A DNA stretch of 64,000 bases. Origin: Nocardia sp. MH4 (lineage in GTDB: Bacteria; Actinomycetota; Actinomycetes; Mycobacteriales; Mycobacteriaceae). Within the stretch, counting starts at the first letter, position 1, and each line of letters opens with the position of its first letter. The stretch lies in contig NZ_LPNR01000125.1 of assembly GCF_019266065.1 (NCBI RefSeq), positions 62,001 through 126,000 on the forward strand, given 5' to 3'. The notes beneath the pieces were generated by a model. The model had not been told where the DNA came from. It ran no database searches and saw nothing but the letters and a program-made list of their open reading frames with translations. The translations under genes and the position numbers were made by a program. Positions 1-8,051 of the stretch are shown here, piece after piece.

Positions 1-247
1 CGATATGCGGCCCATGGGCGGTCGCTCCACAACCCCGAGCACATCGGCAATTCGCTGGCCGAACTCTCCGGAGTCGTGCACTTTGCCCCCTGGCAGCTAC
101 GCCGCCCAACCCCTTACCCTGCCGGACGGAACTTCTGGCCTCGACGCTAGTCCCCAGCAAATCCTATTTTTCAGATTTGAAAAACCCTAAACATCACATT
201 TCAGCAACTGGCCGTTCGCCTGTCGATCGCTGGTACATTGCCCATCT

Positions 248-598
248 ATGGGGGCTCACGAATCATGGTGCAGCATGACCGATTTCGACGAGCTCAGGCG
301 GCAGCTGAGGATTGCCTACGGGTTGGTAATCGAGCGCGCGCGGAAAGAGCGGTGGCCGGTCATGTCGGCGTTCGCTGCCGCCTGCGGAATGAAGACCAAC
401 TCATACAGGCGGATCGAGCTCGGTGAGCGCGCGATCACCGCACCCGAGCTCGAGGTGATCGCCCACGTCCTCGGCATCTCGCCCACCACCATCCGGGCCG
501 AGGCAATCGCAATGGTCGAGGGCGGCGAAATTCCCTCGCATGCAGGGCAAGCCGCCGAGTCCTGGCGCCGAGCACTCAACCCGAAGCGCTCCGGCTGA
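248..598 (+). CDS. XRE-like helix-turn-helix protein
   Basis: Small DNA-binding protein of 116 residues. Residues about 36-72 form an HTH of XRE type: a core AFAAACGMKTNSYRRIELGE followed by an ITAPELEVIAHVLGIS helix pair, as in phage and plasmid repressors. A TACATT -10-like hexamer at 234-239 lies 8 bases before the ATG at 248 and there is no Shine-Dalgarno sequence, so a leaderless start at 248 is plausible; ATG 275 is the alternative. It sits on the integrated element beside a membrane protein and the integrase, so a regulatory role on the element is likely, but its target is unknown. Confidence 0.75.
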   Translation: MGAHESWCSMTDFDELRRQLRIAYGLVIERARKERWPVMSAFAAACGMKTNSYRRIELGERAITAPELEVIAHVLGISPTTIRAEAIAMVEGGEIPSHAGQAAESWRRALNPKRSG

Positions 599-646
599 GC
601 TGGCGAATCCCCAGAATCTGTCACACGCAGGCGATACGCTCGCGAA

Positions 647-1396
647 GTGTTGCCCCTGCTATCGACCTGCGTACTGCTGCTCATCTCTGCTGCAGTCGTG
701 CTCGCGCGGTTGAGGTTCCACTCGGAGATGGCATCCGACGGCCTGGACTTCCCACGCTTCACCGTTGCGATTGCTTCGGTCGTCGCTGCAACCGCGCTCG
801 GGCTCAACGCCATCGGCGACGAGGTGGTCGACCCGTTCCTCGCCTCGATGCGACTTGGCGAGAACCTCTCGGATCTGCTCGGCTACCTCTATCTCGTCGC
901 CGCGTGCAGCTTCTTCGCCGGCCAGAGTCTGACCATCCTCACGAAGCGGCTGCCCGGCGATCGGGCGTCCGATTTGCGACCTGCATCGCTGATCGGATGC
1001 GGGGTAGTAGCTCTGGCGCTCATCGCGCTGTCGCGGTTGTCATCCGCTCGCACGGTCCCAGCTATCCAGACAGAGCAGTTCACCGACCCCGCGGCGGTCC
1101 TGTACACCGCCACCTTCTGGTCGGTCATCATCGTCACCGCTACCTTGGTGCTTGCCGCCGCCGTCGTCGGATCGCGCGACCACGGCCTCCACGGACAGCT
1201 CGCCGCGATGGGCGTGGCGGGCGGCATCAGCGCGGTGATCGCGACATTCGTCCTGTCACGCCTGATCTTCGATCACGGCCGGACGTCAGCCTGGCTCAGC
1301 TGCTATGGCCAGTGGTGGACTGTCCCCGGCCTCATCGGCATCACGGTTGCCGGCCTGCTCGGCATCCCGAGATCCGCGATCAGACCCCGTCGCTGA
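647..1396 (+). CDS. Polytopic membrane protein of the integrated element
   Basis: A 249-residue protein (GTG start) with about seven hydrophobic segments: near residues 1-20, 44-62, 84-103, 121-140, 160-182, 193-212 and 225-242. No catalytic motif is visible. It follows the HTH gene by 48 bases on the same strand, a pairing that resembles the actinobacterial arrangement of an XRE-type regulator with a multi-pass membrane protein on mobile elements. Its 3' end overlaps the 3' end of the convergent integrase gene by 17 bases. No function is assigned; a role in maintenance or exclusion would be a guess. Confidence 0.65.
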   Translation: MLPLLSTCVLLLISAAVVLARLRFHSEMASDGLDFPRFTVAIASVVAATALGLNAIGDEVVDPFLASMRLGENLSDLLGYLYLVAACSFFAGQSLTILTKRLPGDRASDLRPASLIGCGVVALALIALSRLSSARTVPAIQTEQFTDPAAVLYTATFWSVIIVTATLVLAAAVVGSRDHGLHGQLAAMGVAGGISAVIATFVLSRLIFDHGRTSAWLSCYGQWWTVPGLIGITVAGLLGIPRSAIRPRR

Positions 1397-3041
1397 TCAC
1401 CACGGCACGCGTCGGGCTCAGGCTGCGACGCACGATGTCGTAGCGCCTCTGTCCCTGTCGCTCCAGCTCGACGATGCGGGCGCGCTCCTCGAGGGTGGCA
1501 GTTCGCAGGTACTCCTTCACCTCCCACGTTCGGAAGTCCATCGGGTCCCCTCCTTCGGACAGGGGCACAGGCGGCGGTAGCTCGGTCGGCACGGGCTCAT
1601 CGGAGCCCACCCACCGCAAGTGCACCCGCCGAGGGTTCAGTACCCGCGTCCCCTTCCCGCCCCGGAACAGTCGAACCTCCACCAACGCCCGCACCACGGA
1701 GCGTTTCTGGGTCATGGCCATCGGCGTCCACTTCGCCCGGGCGTCTGGTCCGGCGAGCTCAGCAACCAGCGGCGACGAGATTGCCGCCTGTGCGCGCCGT
1801 TTCGCTGCGGCGATCTGAGGCTCAAGCTTGCCCGTCAACCGTGCAAGCACCGCGGCGGAGATCGACCCGTCGGCCGCCTGGTCGATCAGGTTGTCCAGGC
1901 GCGCCTGCAACGCCCGCTCTTCCTCGAACGCCTCGGTAGCCGCCTCATCACCAGCGGCGAGCAGCTCGAGCACATCCGGCGATTCCAGGCGGTCCAGGAC
2001 TGCCAGCTCCACCAGCTTCTCGAATTGGTCGGCCATCGCGCCGACGCAGAAGTTCGTCGCGCACATGTACGTCTTGCCGGTCCTGCCCTTGCGGATGACC
2101 AGCTCCCCGCCGCACTCGCCGCACATCCCCACCGGCGAGGTCAGAAGCCACACCGGCGTGGTGCCGCGATGCGTCAGCCGAGTCGGATCGTTGAGGATCG
2201 CCTTGATCCGCTCATGCTGGTCCGCTGTGAGGATCGGCGGCCAGGTTGCCGATCCGGTGACTTCACCATGCGTCACGCGTAGCGCTGCGTAGGTGGGCGA
2301 GAGGATGAGCGTGCGCATCGAGTTCGACCGCCACCGAGCAGGGCCTCCCGCGTCGGGCCCCTTGCGCGCCGGCCGCGGCGCCGGGATGCCGCGGTTGTTC
2401 AAGTCCGTGACGATGCCGTGCACTTTCTCGCCGTTGAGGAGTCGGTGGGCGATCTCGCGGACGATGTCGGCCTGCTCCTTGAAGATCTCGCGGCCGATCG
2501 CCTTGCCGGTCTTCTCATCGCGGATGATCTTGTAGCCGTAGGCCAGCTTGCCATGCGGCCGACCGTCAGCGGCAACCTTGCGAAGGTCGCGCATCACCCG
2601 ACGCCGGGTCTTCTCCACCTCGTACTCGTCCTCGATGGCGTCCTGGGCGGTGCGCTTGCGGTCGTCGGGATCGCGCATGTCGTAGACGCGGCCCCCGTAC
2701 ATCCACAGCGCACCGGCTTCCTCCAGTGCCTCGCGCAGCTCGAGGTGTCGTTTGAGCTGACGCGTCGAGCGCGACGACTCCCACGTGATCAGCATTCGGC
2801 GTTTGGCTGATTTCTCCCGGAGCAACCGCAGTGCGCGGTCAAAGTTGGGGCGGGCCTTGCGGGAATACCGCGACGCTCCGATGTCGTCCTCGACCAGGAT
2901 CTCGAGGACGGTCGCGCCGCGGTCCCTGCACTCCTCGACCGCCTCTTCTACCTGCTGGCTTGTCGAGTCGCTGTGTCCGTCACGGTCGTCGGAGACGCGC
3001 GCGAGAATGATCGCCTCGATCTGATCCCACTGCCAATCCAT
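1380..3041 (-). CDS. Large serine recombinase (site-specific integrase)
   Basis: Integrase of the large serine family, 553 residues, a usual length. The N-terminal resolvase fold carries the catalytic RVS motif (Arg15, Ser17) and the second-half motif WESSRSTR near residues 87-94. A Recombinase domain follows (about 165-300, starting GKLAYGYKI), then a zinc ribbon with Cys307, Cys310, Cys327 and Cys332, a helical coiled-coil segment near 360-400 and a C-terminal tail. Enzymes of this type join attP and attB through a serine-DNA intermediate. The gene begins about 35-40 bases from the comEC junction, the standard position for a serine integrase next to its own attachment site. TAACAT at 3048-3053 is six bases before the ATG, suggesting leaderless transcription. 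Confidence 0.95.
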   Translation of the reverse strand: MDWQWDQIEAIILARVSDDRDGHSDSTSQQVEEAVEECRDRGATVLEILVEDDIGASRYSRKARPNFDRALRLLREKSAKRRMLITWESSRSTRQLKRHLELREALEEAGALWMYGGRVYDMRDPDDRKRTAQDAIEDEYEVEKTRRRVMRDLRKVAADGRPHGKLAYGYKIIRDEKTGKAIGREIFKEQADIVREIAHRLLNGEKVHGIVTDLNNRGIPAPRPARKGPDAGGPARWRSNSMRTLILSPTYAALRVTHGEVTGSATWPPILTADQHERIKAILNDPTRLTHRGTTPVWLLTSPVGMCGECGGELVIRKGRTGKTYMCATNFCVGAMADQFEKLVELAVLDRLESPDVLELLAAGDEAATEAFEEERALQARLDNLIDQAADGSISAAVLARLTGKLEPQIAAAKRRAQAAISSPLVAELAGPDARAKWTPMAMTQKRSVVRALVEVRLFRGGKGTRVLNPRRVHLRWVGSDEPVPTELPPPVPLSEGGDPMDFRTWEVKEYLRTATLEERARIVELERQGQRRYDIVRRSLSPTRAVVISDGV

Positions 3042-3047
3042 GCGGCA

Positions 3048-3053
3048 ATGTTA
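3048..3053 (-). promoter_or_regulatory. Probable -10 element of the integrase gene
   Basis: TAACAT on the minus strand fits the actinobacterial TANNNT consensus and ends six bases before the integrase ATG, which would place the transcription start at or next to the start codon. No ribosome-binding site is present, consistent with a leaderless message. Any -35 region would fall across the attachment junction. Confidence 0.45.
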
Positions 3054-3065
3054 CATCTGGGTATT

Positions 3066-3090
3066 GACTAATCACACCGCTCACCACGCA
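3066..3090. other. Attachment-site junction inside comEC
   Basis: On the minus strand comEC reads normally through ...HLCVVSG and then changes to sequence unlike the family (VISQYPDV...), followed by the integrase start. The crossover must lie in or just beside GTGAGCGGTG (about 3075-3085). Serine integrases use very short cores, so the exact 2-base core cannot be fixed without the other junction or the empty site. Confidence 0.7.
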
Positions 3091-4053
3091 AAGGTGTTGC
3101 AGGCCTGCGATTTCGAAGTTGTCCCTGACCTCGTCGGATAGCGCGGCGGTATCGCCGACGACGAGCGCGGGCAGCAATCCCGCCGCGGCGGGTGGCAACG
3201 CTCTGGCCGAGGCCATCGCCAGATCTGCCCGCACGCCCCCGGCCATTCGCTGCCACCACGGGGGTGTCCCGACACGTTCCGCCTCGGCGACGGGGTGCAG
3301 CGCGGCCACTGTCAGATCCGATCGGTTCGGTTCGGCGACCTTCGCCCGAAACCGGATCACCTGGCCGGGAGACAGGTCCGCCCAGCCCTCCCCCGGCGCA
3401 AGGATGACGAGCGCCCCGCCGACCCGAGTGGCGGTCGACCCGCGTTCCCCGCCGGCTCGATTGGTCGTAGAACCGAAGTCTCCGTCGGCCCGAGTACTCG
3501 TAGAACCGGACACTCCGTCGGCCCCAGCGCTCGCAGACCCCGACACCCCGCCGACCCCCGCGCTCGTCGAGCCGAGCTTCCCGTCACTCTGGGGTGGCGT
3601 ACCGCCTCCGTACTCATGCAGCTCCGCAGGGACGATCCACCGCCGTTGTCCACCGAACCCGCCCGCCCGCATCGGTTTCGGATCGTCGGTGACCACTGCC
3701 AGCACCGTCACCGTCCGCCCGAACGATTCCCGGAGCGGGTGTGTCTGCACATGGTGCGCACGCCACGCGCCTGCGGCCCCGAAACCGGCGGTCACCAGCA
3801 TCACCGCCAACCCGGCGATCGCGACGACTCGCCATCGTTCACGCTCGTGCGCGATCGCCCACAGCAACACCACCCACAATCCGATTGCGACGACCACCGC
3901 ACCGACCGCCAGCACCAGGCCGACGAACCACCCCAGCGACACCGCCACGATCGTCGCGCCCCAACATCCCAGCGCCGCCGGTACCAGGCGCATGTCCAGC
4001 ACCTGCCGTTCCGGCTCCTCCGTTCCCGCCTCCTGCTGAGCCGCCGTGCTCAT
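3075..4053 (-). pseudogene. comEC: comEC, N-terminal part, interrupted by the integrated element
   Basis: ComEC/Rec2 is the inner-membrane channel for transforming DNA. Only the N-terminal part remains: three hydrophobic segments (starting RLVPAALGCW), the DUF4131/OB-like region, and the start of the Competence domain up to AGLQHLCVVSG, where homology stops at the element. Translation would continue about 35 codons into element DNA and stop at 2980. The intact gene would have about 700-800 codons with many more membrane helices, so this copy is non-functional for DNA uptake. ATG 4053 is taken as the start; GTG 4128 is also in frame. The middle of the fragment contains five tandem 11-residue repeats (3409-3573). 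The missing 3' half presumably lies beyond the other end of the element. Confidence 0.88.
3409..3573. repeat. Five tandem 33-bp repeats within comEC
   Basis: Five in-frame units encode degenerate 11-mers of the form GSTxxxxGGxx, for example GSTSAGVGGVS, GSASAGADGVS, GSTSTRADGDF, GSTTNRAGGER and GSTATRVGGAL. The Gly/Ser-rich insert interrupts the soluble N-terminal region of ComEC between an extended arm and a VILAPGEGWADLSPGQVI strand. Confidence 0.85.
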
Positions 4054-4360
4054 TCCGGTCCCGGGCACCGCACCGGCGAATCCGGACAGACCCCACCCCG
4101 CCCGAGCACCGACGACATCCCGAAACACCCGAATTCCATACTGCTGTGGGCGTGTTCGACGCGGTCCGCGCAGCAGGTCGAGAACCCGCCGCTCACCGCG
4201 GGATTCGCGGGCAGGGGCGATTCGTTGGCGCCGTACTCCGCACCATCGCTCGCCCCGGCCGTATCTTCGCCCGAGACCGCCGGTGCCGCACCGATTCGGG
4301 CCGCGACTTTCGCCTGGCAGGGACCATCACCGGTCGCACCGGATGGCTGGACCGATTCGG

Positions 4361-5320
4361 TCATGTCGTCACCAAATCACGGAGGCGGGCCAGGCGGGCG
4401 GGGCCGATGCCGTCGACTTCGCCGAGTTGGGCGATATCGGTGAATCGGCCATTGGTGGTGCGCCAGGCGAGGATGGCTTGGGCGGTGACCGGGCCGACGC
4501 CGGGGAGCGCGTCCAGTTCGGCTTCCGTCGCGGTGTTCAGGTTGATACGCGCTCTGGTGTTCTGGGCGTTGGTATTCGGGGCCGGCGGGCCGGAGGTGTT
4601 CTGTCCTGTCGTGGGTGCGCGGTCGGCGGCGCCGATCATCGCGCTGCCAAGGAGTGGGGGTCCCGATTGTGGGCCAGTCGTGCCGACGACGACCTGGTCG
4701 CCGTCAGTGAGGCGCTGGGCCAGGTTCAGCCCGGCGAGGTCGGCACCGTCGGTCGCACCGCCTGCCCGTTCGATGGCGTCGGCGACACGGGCGCCACCGG
4801 GCAGGTGGTGCAGGCCCGGTCGTTCGACCAGACCCACCACGCTGACAACGACTTCCGCTGGCGGGCTCGGCATGGTGCCGGCGACCGCGGCCATGCCGGC
4901 GCTCGGTTCCGCGGGGGCGCCCGCGCTCTCCGCGCGGACGACCGGTACCGGTGGCAACGCCTGTGGCGTCGGCTGATCGCGCAGGACCAGCACGCCGGTG
5001 CAGACCACCGCTGCCAGACCCACCAGGCCCAAGACCACAGCACCCCGGCGGCCGGGATCGACCCGCGTCTGCCGGAACCGGTCCGGGACGAATCGGCGCA
5101 GGCCACCGGAGTCGGCGCCGTCGTCGAGCCAGCCCGGCGAACGCACCTCCCCCGTCGAAGGGAGATCCTCCTCGGCCCACCGCCCTTCGGTGCCGGTGCC
5201 GCCGCGCGGGCGTGCCGTGTCGGGCTCGTCGCGCAGCGCCCCTCGGGTCCCGGGTTTGTCGCGCAACGCCAGCCCGCCCAGCCGTTGCCGTACCCGCTCG
5301 TGTTCGTCGTGTCGTGACAT
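4361..5320 (-). CDS. comEA: ComEA-like DNA-binding protein
   Basis: 319 residues. ComEA captures double-stranded DNA at the membrane for delivery to ComEC. Order of parts: a charged cytoplasmic stretch (1-85), one membrane segment (AVVLGLVGLAAVVCTGVLVL), a Pro-rich linker, an SLBB domain (VVVSVVGLVERPGLHHLPGG...), a second linker, and a C-terminal double helix-hairpin-helix domain with NLNTATEAELDALPGVGP and DGIGPARLARL. ATG 5320 is chosen because residues upstream in the same frame look non-coding. With comEC interrupted downstream, this gene has probably lost its uptake role, although its frame is intact. Confidence 0.9.
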   Translation of the reverse strand: MSRHDEHERVRQRLGGLALRDKPGTRGALRDEPDTARPRGGTGTEGRWAEEDLPSTGEVRSPGWLDDGADSGGLRRFVPDRFRQTRVDPGRRGAVVLGLVGLAAVVCTGVLVLRDQPTPQALPPVPVVRAESAGAPAEPSAGMAAVAGTMPSPPAEVVVSVVGLVERPGLHHLPGGARVADAIERAGGATDGADLAGLNLAQRLTDGDQVVVGTTGPQSGPPLLGSAMIGAADRAPTTGQNTSGPPAPNTNAQNTRARINLNTATEAELDALPGVGPVTAQAILAWRTTNGRFTDIAQLGEVDGIGPARLARLRDLVTT

Positions 5321-5382
5321 GGCAGCGACGCTACGAGCCGGCGAGCCCGCGAAACCGGCGCCGACCTGGGTCTCGAGCGAAG

Positions 5383-5410
5383 CTGTGGACAACCTCGAGC
5401 CTGTGGACAA
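5383..5410 (-). promoter_or_regulatory. Pair of DnaA-box-like motifs between comEA and a DUF2332 gene
   Basis: CTGTGGACAA occurs at 5383-5392 and again at 5401-5410, 18 bases apart in the same orientation. Its complement TTGTCCACAG matches the actinobacterial DnaA box (TTGTCCACA). The pair lies in the divergent intergenic region, upstream of both neighbouring start codons. Confidence 0.5.
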
Positions 5411-5499
5411 CTCGCGGTTTCTCGGTCGTCGAGACCGGGATGCACGCTGCCCGAGCGAATACGGTGCGGACATGGCCGAGACCACGTACGGATGGATCC

Positions 5500-6462
5500 A
5501 TGGACCTGGCACAACGTTTCCGCGACTTCGCGCAGCGCGAGGTGAGCGGCAATTCTCCGCTGTACCACCGGCGTGCGATCGACATCGCCGACGATCCACC
5601 GGTGCTCGCGCTGATCGCCGAACTGCCGACGGACAAACAGCAGCCCAACCTGGTGCTGGCGGCGGCGCGGGTCAACGGCGCGATCGCGGTGCCGTACCGC
5701 GATTTCCGTGCGCAGCTGATCGCACGCTGGCCATCGATCGCGGCGACCGCACTCGCTCGCCGTACCCAGACCAACGAAGCGGGTCGTGCGGCAACCTTGC
5801 TGCCGATCCTCGCTCGGCTGCCGGGACCGTTGTCGCTCATCGAAGTGGGCGCATCGGCGGGACTGTGTCTCTACCCGGACCGTTTCAGCTATCGCTACGG
5901 CGGGCGCGCCCTGGATCCCGCGGACGGTCCGTCGTCAGTGGTCTTGCGGTGCACCGTAACCGGGCCCGCGCCGATTCCGGATCGGTTGCCCGAGGTGGTC
6001 CATCGCGCCGGGGTCGACCTGAACCCCTTGAACGCGGCGGACCGGCAGGATCGGCAGTGGCTGGAAGCCCTCGTCTGGCCGGGGCAGGACCAGCGGCTCA
6101 CCAGGCTGCGCAATGCCTGCGCGATCGCCGCCGCGAATCCACCGCTGCTGGTGCCGGGAGATCTGAACGAACAGATCGCCGAGCTGGTCCACACGGCGCC
6201 CAGCGACAGCACGGTGGTCGTGTTCCACAGCGCTGTGCTCACCTACCTGTCGGCGCTGACGCGCGCGGAGTTCGTCGCGTCGGTGCGTGCGCTGCCCTGC
6301 CATTGGGTGTCCCAGGAGGGCACCGGGGTGGTCGCCGAGTTCACCGACCTACTGCCCGAACGGGATTCGAACACAGCGCGGATGGTGCTTGCGGTCGACG
6401 GCGAGCCGGTAGCCTACGCCGGGCCGCACGGTCAGTCACTGGACTGGTTCGGCCCGGCGTAG
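5500..6462 (+). CDS. DUF2332 family protein
   Basis: A 320-residue soluble protein that matches the actinobacterial DUF2332 family by overall layout: an N-terminal helical part beginning LAQRFRDFAQREVSGNSPLY, a central LPGPLSLIEVGASAGLCLYPDRF segment reminiscent of a methyltransferase motif I loop, and a C-terminal sheet region (VVVFHSAVLTYL, HWVSQEG). The function of the family is not established. ATG 5500 gives the family start; longer in-frame extensions look non-coding. It is divergent from comEA and ends 11 bases before the convergent lexA-like gene. Confidence 0.85.
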   Translation: MDLAQRFRDFAQREVSGNSPLYHRRAIDIADDPPVLALIAELPTDKQQPNLVLAAARVNGAIAVPYRDFRAQLIARWPSIAATALARRTQTNEAGRAATLLPILARLPGPLSLIEVGASAGLCLYPDRFSYRYGGRALDPADGPSSVVLRCTVTGPAPIPDRLPEVVHRAGVDLNPLNAADRQDRQWLEALVWPGQDQRLTRLRNACAIAAANPPLLVPGDLNEQIAELVHTAPSDSTVVVFHSAVLTYLSALTRAEFVASVRALPCHWVSQEGTGVVAEFTDLLPERDSNTARMVLAVDGEPVAYAGPHGQSLDWFGPA

Positions 6463-6473
6463 CAGGGGCGGCC

Positions 6474-7145
6474 TCAGACGCGGCGCATCACCGACACCAC
6501 CCGGCCCAGGATCACGGCCTCGTCGCCGTCGATGACCGAGTAGGCGGGATTGCGGGGTTCGAGCAGGACATGGCCGTTGCGCCGGCGGTACACCTTGACG
6601 GTGGCTTCCTCGCCGATCATGGCGGCGACGATGTCGCCGTTGTTCGCCTCCCGCTGGCTGCGCACAACAACCAGATCACCGTCGCAGATCGCGGCGTCGA
6701 TCATGGAGTCACCGCGCACCCGGAGTCCGAAAACCTCACCACGACCGACGAGTTCACGCGGCAGCGTCAGCACGTCGTCGGCGTGCTGTTCGGCCAGGAT
6801 CGGCGTGCCCGCGGCGATGTCGCCGACCACCGGCACGCTCACCGAGGCGCTGGAGCCGGCGGCCGGGGTGTCACGCAGGAACAGTCGCACATCGGTCTGG
6901 CGCGCCATCCCGGTGCCGCGGCGCAGGAAACCGTCTTCCTCCAGCGCCTTCAGATGCTGGGAGACCGTAGAGGTGGAGCGCAGGCCGACGGCGTCGGCGA
7001 TCTCCCTCGCGCTCGGCGCGTAGCCGTGCGCGAGCACCGAATCCCGGATCACGGCGAGGATGTGTTGCCTGCGGGGCGGCAGGTGCGCGGTGTCGGGGAA
7101 GTCGAAGTCGTCGTATCCGGTCACCGGGGCATCGTAGAGGCCCAC
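6474..7145 (-). CDS. lexA: LexA-type self-cleaving repressor
   Basis: 223 residues. An N-terminal winged helix (about 24-86, RRQHILAVIRDSVLAHGYAPS...STSTVSQHLKALEEDGFL) is followed by a S24/LexA peptidase domain. The self-cleavage bond is Ala112-Gly113 (DIAAGTP), the catalytic Ser is 147 in GDSM and the general-base Lys is 184 in ATVKVYRR. The wing ends ARQTDVR, and the recognition helix differs from typical actinobacterial LexA. No TCGAAC-N4-GTTCGA SOS box was found in the 60 bases upstream, although primary lexA genes are normally autoregulated. It may therefore be a second LexA paralogue. GTG 7145 is used; GTG 7124 is an alternative. Confidence 0.85.
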   Translation of the reverse strand: MGLYDAPVTGYDDFDFPDTAHLPPRRQHILAVIRDSVLAHGYAPSAREIADAVGLRSTSTVSQHLKALEEDGFLRRGTGMARQTDVRLFLRDTPAAGSSASVSVPVVGDIAAGTPILAEQHADDVLTLPRELVGRGEVFGLRVRGDSMIDAAICDGDLVVVRSQREANNGDIVAAMIGEEATVKVYRRRNGHVLLEPRNPAYSVIDGDEAVILGRVVSVMRRV

Positions 7146-7205
7146 CGTGCCGGAGCGTCGGCGCAGCCTCCCGGCGTGCCCTGCCGCACCGGAAATCGGC
7201 GCCGG

Positions 7206-8048
7206 TCAGGAACACCCGCCGGGCACGACGAGCACACCGAGCGCGCCGACGCCGAGATGGACTCCGAGGGTGGGGCCGAACTCGCCGACGTACAGCTCCT
7301 CGACCTCCGGGACCTGTTCGCGCAGCTGGGCCGCGATCGTCTCGGCGGCATCGGCGGCGCCCAGGTGCTGGACCGCCAGGGCCGCGCGATCGCGCCCGGC
7401 CGCCTCCACGGCGGCCGCGACCAGCTTGGCGTAGGCGCGCGAGCGCGTGCGCACCTTCTCGCGCAGTTCCAGCTTGCCGTCGACCAGCTGCAGCAACGGC
7501 TTCGTCACCAGTTCGCTGCCGAAGAACGCGGCGGCGCTGCTGAGCCTGCCGCCCTTGCGCAGCTGCTCGGTCCGATTGACCAGGATGAACGTGCGGGCGC
7601 GGGCGGCGGCCGTCACGGCGCGTTCGTAGACCGCGTCCAGCGCCTCGCCCGCCCGCGCGCGACGGGCGGCCGCGAGCACGGGCAGACCGGTCGCCAAGCC
7701 CGCCCCCAGCGAATCCACCAGGCGCACTCGGTCTTCGGCACCCATGTCGCGAACGGCCTGCCGGCCGGACTCCCACGTCGCCGACAAGGTGCGCGACAGG
7801 TGCACGGCGACGACACCGTCGCCGTCACTGCGGCTCAATGCCCGCTCGTAGACTTCGCGCAGCTCGCCCGGCGAGGCAGCCGAGGTGGTGACCGAGTCCG
7901 TCGAGTAATCGATCTCGACGGGGTCGACGCCCTCCCGGATCTCCCGGTCGCCGACGAGCACGTGCAACGGGACCACTTCGATACCGAGCTCGCCGACGAC
8001 GTCGGCCGACAGCCCGGCCGCCGAATCGGTGACCACGACAACGGTCAC
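7206..8048 (-). CDS. degV: DegV family fatty-acid-binding protein
   Basis: 280 residues, full length for DegV. It starts VVVVTDSAAGLSADV and has the family's TSAASPGEL and VHLSRTLSATWES phosphate/lipid-binding segments and LGAGLATG. DegV proteins bind one fatty acid in a deep pocket; in other bacteria (FakB) they present fatty acids to a kinase. The GTG start lies three bases after the stop of the octT-like gene, so the two are co-transcribed. The same order occurs in mycobacteria (Rv2417c next to Rv2418c), which hints at a supply of acyl groups to that pathway. Confidence 0.92.
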   Translation of the reverse strand: MTVVVVTDSAAGLSADVVGELGIEVVPLHVLVGDREIREGVDPVEIDYSTDSVTTSAASPGELREVYERALSRSDGDGVVAVHLSRTLSATWESGRQAVRDMGAEDRVRLVDSLGAGLATGLPVLAAARRARAGEALDAVYERAVTAAARARTFILVNRTEQLRKGGRLSSAAAFFGSELVTKPLLQLVDGKLELREKVRTRSRAYAKLVAAAVEAAGRDRAALAVQHLGAADAAETIAAQLREQVPEVEELYVGEFGPTLGVHLGVGALGVLVVPGGCS

Positions 8049-8051
8049 GGA

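Larger units (their letters stand above)
1..3083. mobile_element. End of an integrated element (serine-integrase type), partial
   Basis: This is the right-hand end of an integrative element that continues beyond the window start. Three things support it: a large serine integrase at 1380-3041 facing inward from the border, an abrupt end of comEC homology at about 3075-3083, and two genes without housekeeping relatives (an HTH protein and a membrane protein) instead of the 3' half of comEC and the downstream genes usually found there. Bases 1-247 hold no convincing gene. Whether the element is a prophage, an ICE or a smaller island cannot be told, because no structural, conjugation or replication gene is visible in this part. 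Confidence 0.8.

Noticed and set aside
5..190. A 61-codon open frame at the left edge
   Set aside because: No domain, no ribosome-binding site and an unlikely composition; the first 247 bases are left without a gene.
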